The notes under the pieces: generated by a model | The model's input: the letters and a program-made list of their open reading frames with translations, nothing else | Databases searched by the model: none | Told to the model about the DNA's origin: nothing | Part shown: one piece after another, positions 6,265 through 7,824 of the stretch | Layout: every line of letters begins with the position of its first letter | Position numbering within the stretch: the first letter of the stretch is position 1 | Source: Desulfovibrio sp. | GTDB lineage: Bacteria > Desulfobacterota > Desulfovibrionia > Desulfovibrionales > Desulfovibrionaceae | Assembly (NCBI GenBank): GCA_020217165.1 | Contig: JAIWOE010000174.1 | Coordinates: 1 to 7,824, forward strand | Reading direction: 5' to 3' | Length of the DNA: 7,824 nucleotides | Made by a program: the position numbers and the translations under genes

Positions 6265-6272
6265 GGGGGGGG
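6265..6272 (+). repeat. G8 homopolymer tract directly before the kinase start
   Basis: Eight consecutive G's end one base before the ATG at 6274 and four bases before the next ATG at 6277. The tract is the only purine-rich stretch that could act as a ribosome site here; there is no standard GGAGG. Runs of this kind can change length during replication, which would alter the start region. Confidence 0.6.
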
Positions 6273-6273
6273 T

Positions 6274-7650
6274 ATGATGCCTGGGGTAGTCCTGATTGTA
6301 GAAGATGAAGCCCATGTGCGCGAGTCCTTCCGGATGTTGCTGGATAGGGAAGGCTATCGCTCATTGGTGGCAGAAGACGTGGGTGGTGCATTGGCCGTGC
6401 TGCAGCGCGAGCCCGTTGACGCCGTGGTCTGCGACATCCTCCTCAAGGAACGCTCCGGCCTGGCCCTGCTCATCGAAATCAACGCCAGACAGCTCAATGT
6501 GCCGGTCATTCTCATCACCGGCGAACCCAACTACGAAAGCGCCGCCATGGCCGTGCGCCAAGGAGCCTTTGATTATCTGGCCAAGCCCGTGCGCAAGGAG
6601 GCCCTGCTCCTGGTGCTGGAGAAGGCCCTGGGCCACAAGGCCCTGCTGGAACGCAAGGTGCGTCTGGAAGAAGAAAACCGCCTGTACCGGCACAATCTGG
6701 AAGAGCTGGTCCGCACCCGGACCCTGGCCCTCAAGCAGGCCAATGCCGACCTGCGCCAGGAGGTGGAGGAGCGCCGCAAGGCGGAAACCGCCCTGGCCCT
6801 GCTGAACAAGGATCTGGAGACCCTTGTGGAGTCGCGCACCCGGGAGCTGGCGGTCAAGAACCTGGAGCTGGAAGCCAGCAACCGTCGCCTTACGGAGCTG
6901 GACGCCATGAAGTCCGCGTTCCTGTCCCTGGTGTCCCACGAGTTGCGTACGCCCATGACCTCTGTGCTGGGCTTTGCCAAGCTCATCCGCAAGGACTTTG
7001 TCCGCCATTTCCTGCCCTTGAGCGCCGGTCTGCCGGAACTGGCCGCCAAAGGCCAGCGCATTCAGGAGAATCTGGAAGTCATAGAACAGGAAGGGCACCG
7101 CCTGACCCGCATTATCAGTGACGTGCTGGACATCACCCGTATTGAAGCCGGCCGCATGGACTGGCGGCAGGAGGTCCTGGACCCCGCGGAAATTGTCCGT
7201 CAGGCCGCCCAGGCCATGCATGGTCTGTTTCAGGAAAAACCCGCCGTGCGGTTACGGGTGGATACCCCGCAAACACCCCTGCCCCACCTGGTGGCAGATC
7301 CCGACCGCCTGCAGCAGGTGCTCATCAATCTGCTGTCCAATGCCCACAAATTCACCGATGCCGGCGAAGTGCACCTGCTCGTGGAAGCCATAAACAATCA
7401 GACACCGCCGGTGATTCGCTTTACCGTGAGGGACACCGGCCAGGGCGTGCACCCGGATGACGCCGCCCATATTTTTGAAAAGTTCTACCAGGGCCGGCTT
7501 GGCATGCGGGATCAGGACAAGCCTCAGGGCGCGGGGCTGGGGCTTGTCATCTGCCGCACCATTGTGGACCACTATGGCGGCAAGCTATGGATGGATTCCA
7601 CCAAAGGTCAGGGCAGCACGTTTTACGTGGAGTTGCCCGCCGCCACGTAG
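6274..7650 (+). CDS. Receiver-coiled-coil-histidine kinase, soluble
   Basis: The product has 458 residues and no membrane segment, so it acts in the cytosol. Residues 5-118 are a CheY-like receiver: acidic pocket Glu10-Asp11, phospho-acceptor Asp54 in VVCDIL, Thr82 in LITGEP and Lys104 in LAKPV. Residues 120-210 form a long charged coiled coil with two similar segments (LEELVRTRTLAL at 142-153 and LETLVESRTREL at 181-192). The HisKA domain has the H-box SHELRTP with His222. The ATPase domain shows N-box residues Asn352/Asn356 in INLLSNAHKF, G1 DTGQGV (387-392), F-box FEKF (401-404) and G2 GAGLGL (419-424). All key residues are present, so both receiver and kinase should be active. It likely takes phosphate on Asp54 from another kinase and passes a signal on through His222. 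The partner is unknown and no separate response regulator is nearby. The start is either ATG 6274 or 6277, with only the G8 tract before it. Confidence 0.9.
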   Translation: MMPGVVLIVEDEAHVRESFRMLLDREGYRSLVAEDVGGALAVLQREPVDAVVCDILLKERSGLALLIEINARQLNVPVILITGEPNYESAAMAVRQGAFDYLAKPVRKEALLLVLEKALGHKALLERKVRLEEENRLYRHNLEELVRTRTLALKQANADLRQEVEERRKAETALALLNKDLETLVESRTRELAVKNLELEASNRRLTELDAMKSAFLSLVSHELRTPMTSVLGFAKLIRKDFVRHFLPLSAGLPELAAKGQRIQENLEVIEQEGHRLTRIISDVLDITRIEAGRMDWRQEVLDPAEIVRQAAQAMHGLFQEKPAVRLRVDTPQTPLPHLVADPDRLQQVLINLLSNAHKFTDAGEVHLLVEAINNQTPPVIRFTVRDTGQGVHPDDAAHIFEKFYQGRLGMRDQDKPQGAGLGLVICRTIVDHYGGKLWMDSTKGQGSTFYVELPAAT

Positions 7651-7668
7651 CGCCTGGCAAGCAGCACC

Positions 7669-7824
7669 TCATGAAAAGATGTGCTCGCTGGCGATGAAGT
7701 CCACCTGCAGGCGCACGCGTTATTTGGCGGAGAAGTGGTCTGCATCGGCCCAGTCCGTCCTGCCAAGGCTGCCAAGATCCACATATGACCAATCGAACAG
7801 GAAATTCCCCATGACCTTGACCTC
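7669..7824 (-). pseudogene. Decayed outer-membrane porin fragment (Desulfovibrio type)
   Basis: Reading the minus strand from the right edge gives 34 codons, EVKVMGNFLFDWSYV then DLGSLGRTDWADADHFSAK, ended by TAA (plus positions 7720-7722). The same frame continues RVRLQVDFIASEHIFS to a TGA (7669-7671). The pattern 'xVKxxGxFxF...D.D.F.A(K/Q)QRVRLQ.D.IASE' is, from memory, the mature N-terminus of the homotrimeric outer-membrane porins of Desulfovibrio. There the position of the TAA usually holds Gln, so a single C-to-T change (CAA to TAA) explains the stop. After the TGA the porin pattern is lost, and the kinase stop lies only 18 bases farther. The remaining several hundred residues of such porins are therefore missing. 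The signal peptide would lie beyond 7824. An alternative is a short intact protein ending at 7720, or a sequencing error at the TAA, but the second stop and the missing body argue for decay. Confidence 0.6.

Noticed and set aside
5865..6308. Plus-strand open frame overlapping the exported protein gene and the kinase start
   Set aside because: It is out of frame with a signal-peptide-bearing gene, has low-complexity composition, and has no ribosome site. Only its last codons matter, for the G8 tract discussion.
7547..7792. Minus-strand open frame of 81 codons at the right edge
   Set aside because: It is out of frame with the porin-like reading and overlaps the kinase C-terminus. Its translation shows no family features.

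Overview
The window reads as a piece of a GC-rich bacterial chromosome, most likely a Desulfovibrio-type sulfate reducer (Desulfovibrionaceae). This placement is inferred, not measured. It rests on the pairing of homoserine dehydrogenase with a phosphoglycerate-mutase-like 'proposed homoserine kinase', on a soluble receiver-histidine kinase, and on a broken gene at the right edge that resembles the N-terminus of the Desulfovibrio homotrimeric outer-membrane porins.

Layout. Bases 1-89 (minus strand) hold the first 29 codons of a nucleotidyltransferase that runs off the left edge. A good sigma-70-type promoter (184-212) and a short leader with overlapping stem-loops precede a tight four-gene plus-strand operon at 294-4437. 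Its genes are an AlaC-type aminotransferase, homoserine dehydrogenase (hom), an alkaline-phosphatase-superfamily protein of the apgM / proposed homoserine kinase type, and a YbgC-like hotdog thioesterase. The junctions are ATGA overlap, TAA-ATG abutment and ATGA overlap, so translation is probably coupled. A perfect 28-base palindrome with an A-tract on its left (4492-4524) separates this operon from a convergent minus-strand gene for a small exported outer-membrane beta-barrel protein (4548-5102).

An AT-richer divergent intergenic region (5103-5476) follows, with promoter-like elements and a 14-base palindrome. Next comes an exported protein of unknown function (5477-6121). After a 152-base gap with a stem-loop, a promoter-like element and an unusual G8 tract directly before the start codon, there is a cytoplasmic receiver / coiled-coil / histidine-kinase protein (6274-7650). 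The right edge (7669-7824, minus strand) holds a decayed porin fragment with two in-frame stops.

How the genes work together. Hom makes homoserine, and the mutase-like protein probably phosphorylates it, filling the place of ThrB on the way to threonine. The aminotransferase supplies or interconverts alanine, glutamate and 2-oxo acids. The role of the thioesterase in this operon is not obvious. No aspartate kinase or threonine synthase lies in the window. The two envelope proteins, the kinase and the porin remnant form a separate envelope/signalling neighbourhood whose functional links are unproven. I found no tRNA, rRNA, CRISPR array or insertion sequence. The most notable items are the non-canonical homoserine kinase operon, the porin pseudogene and the G8 tract at the kinase start.
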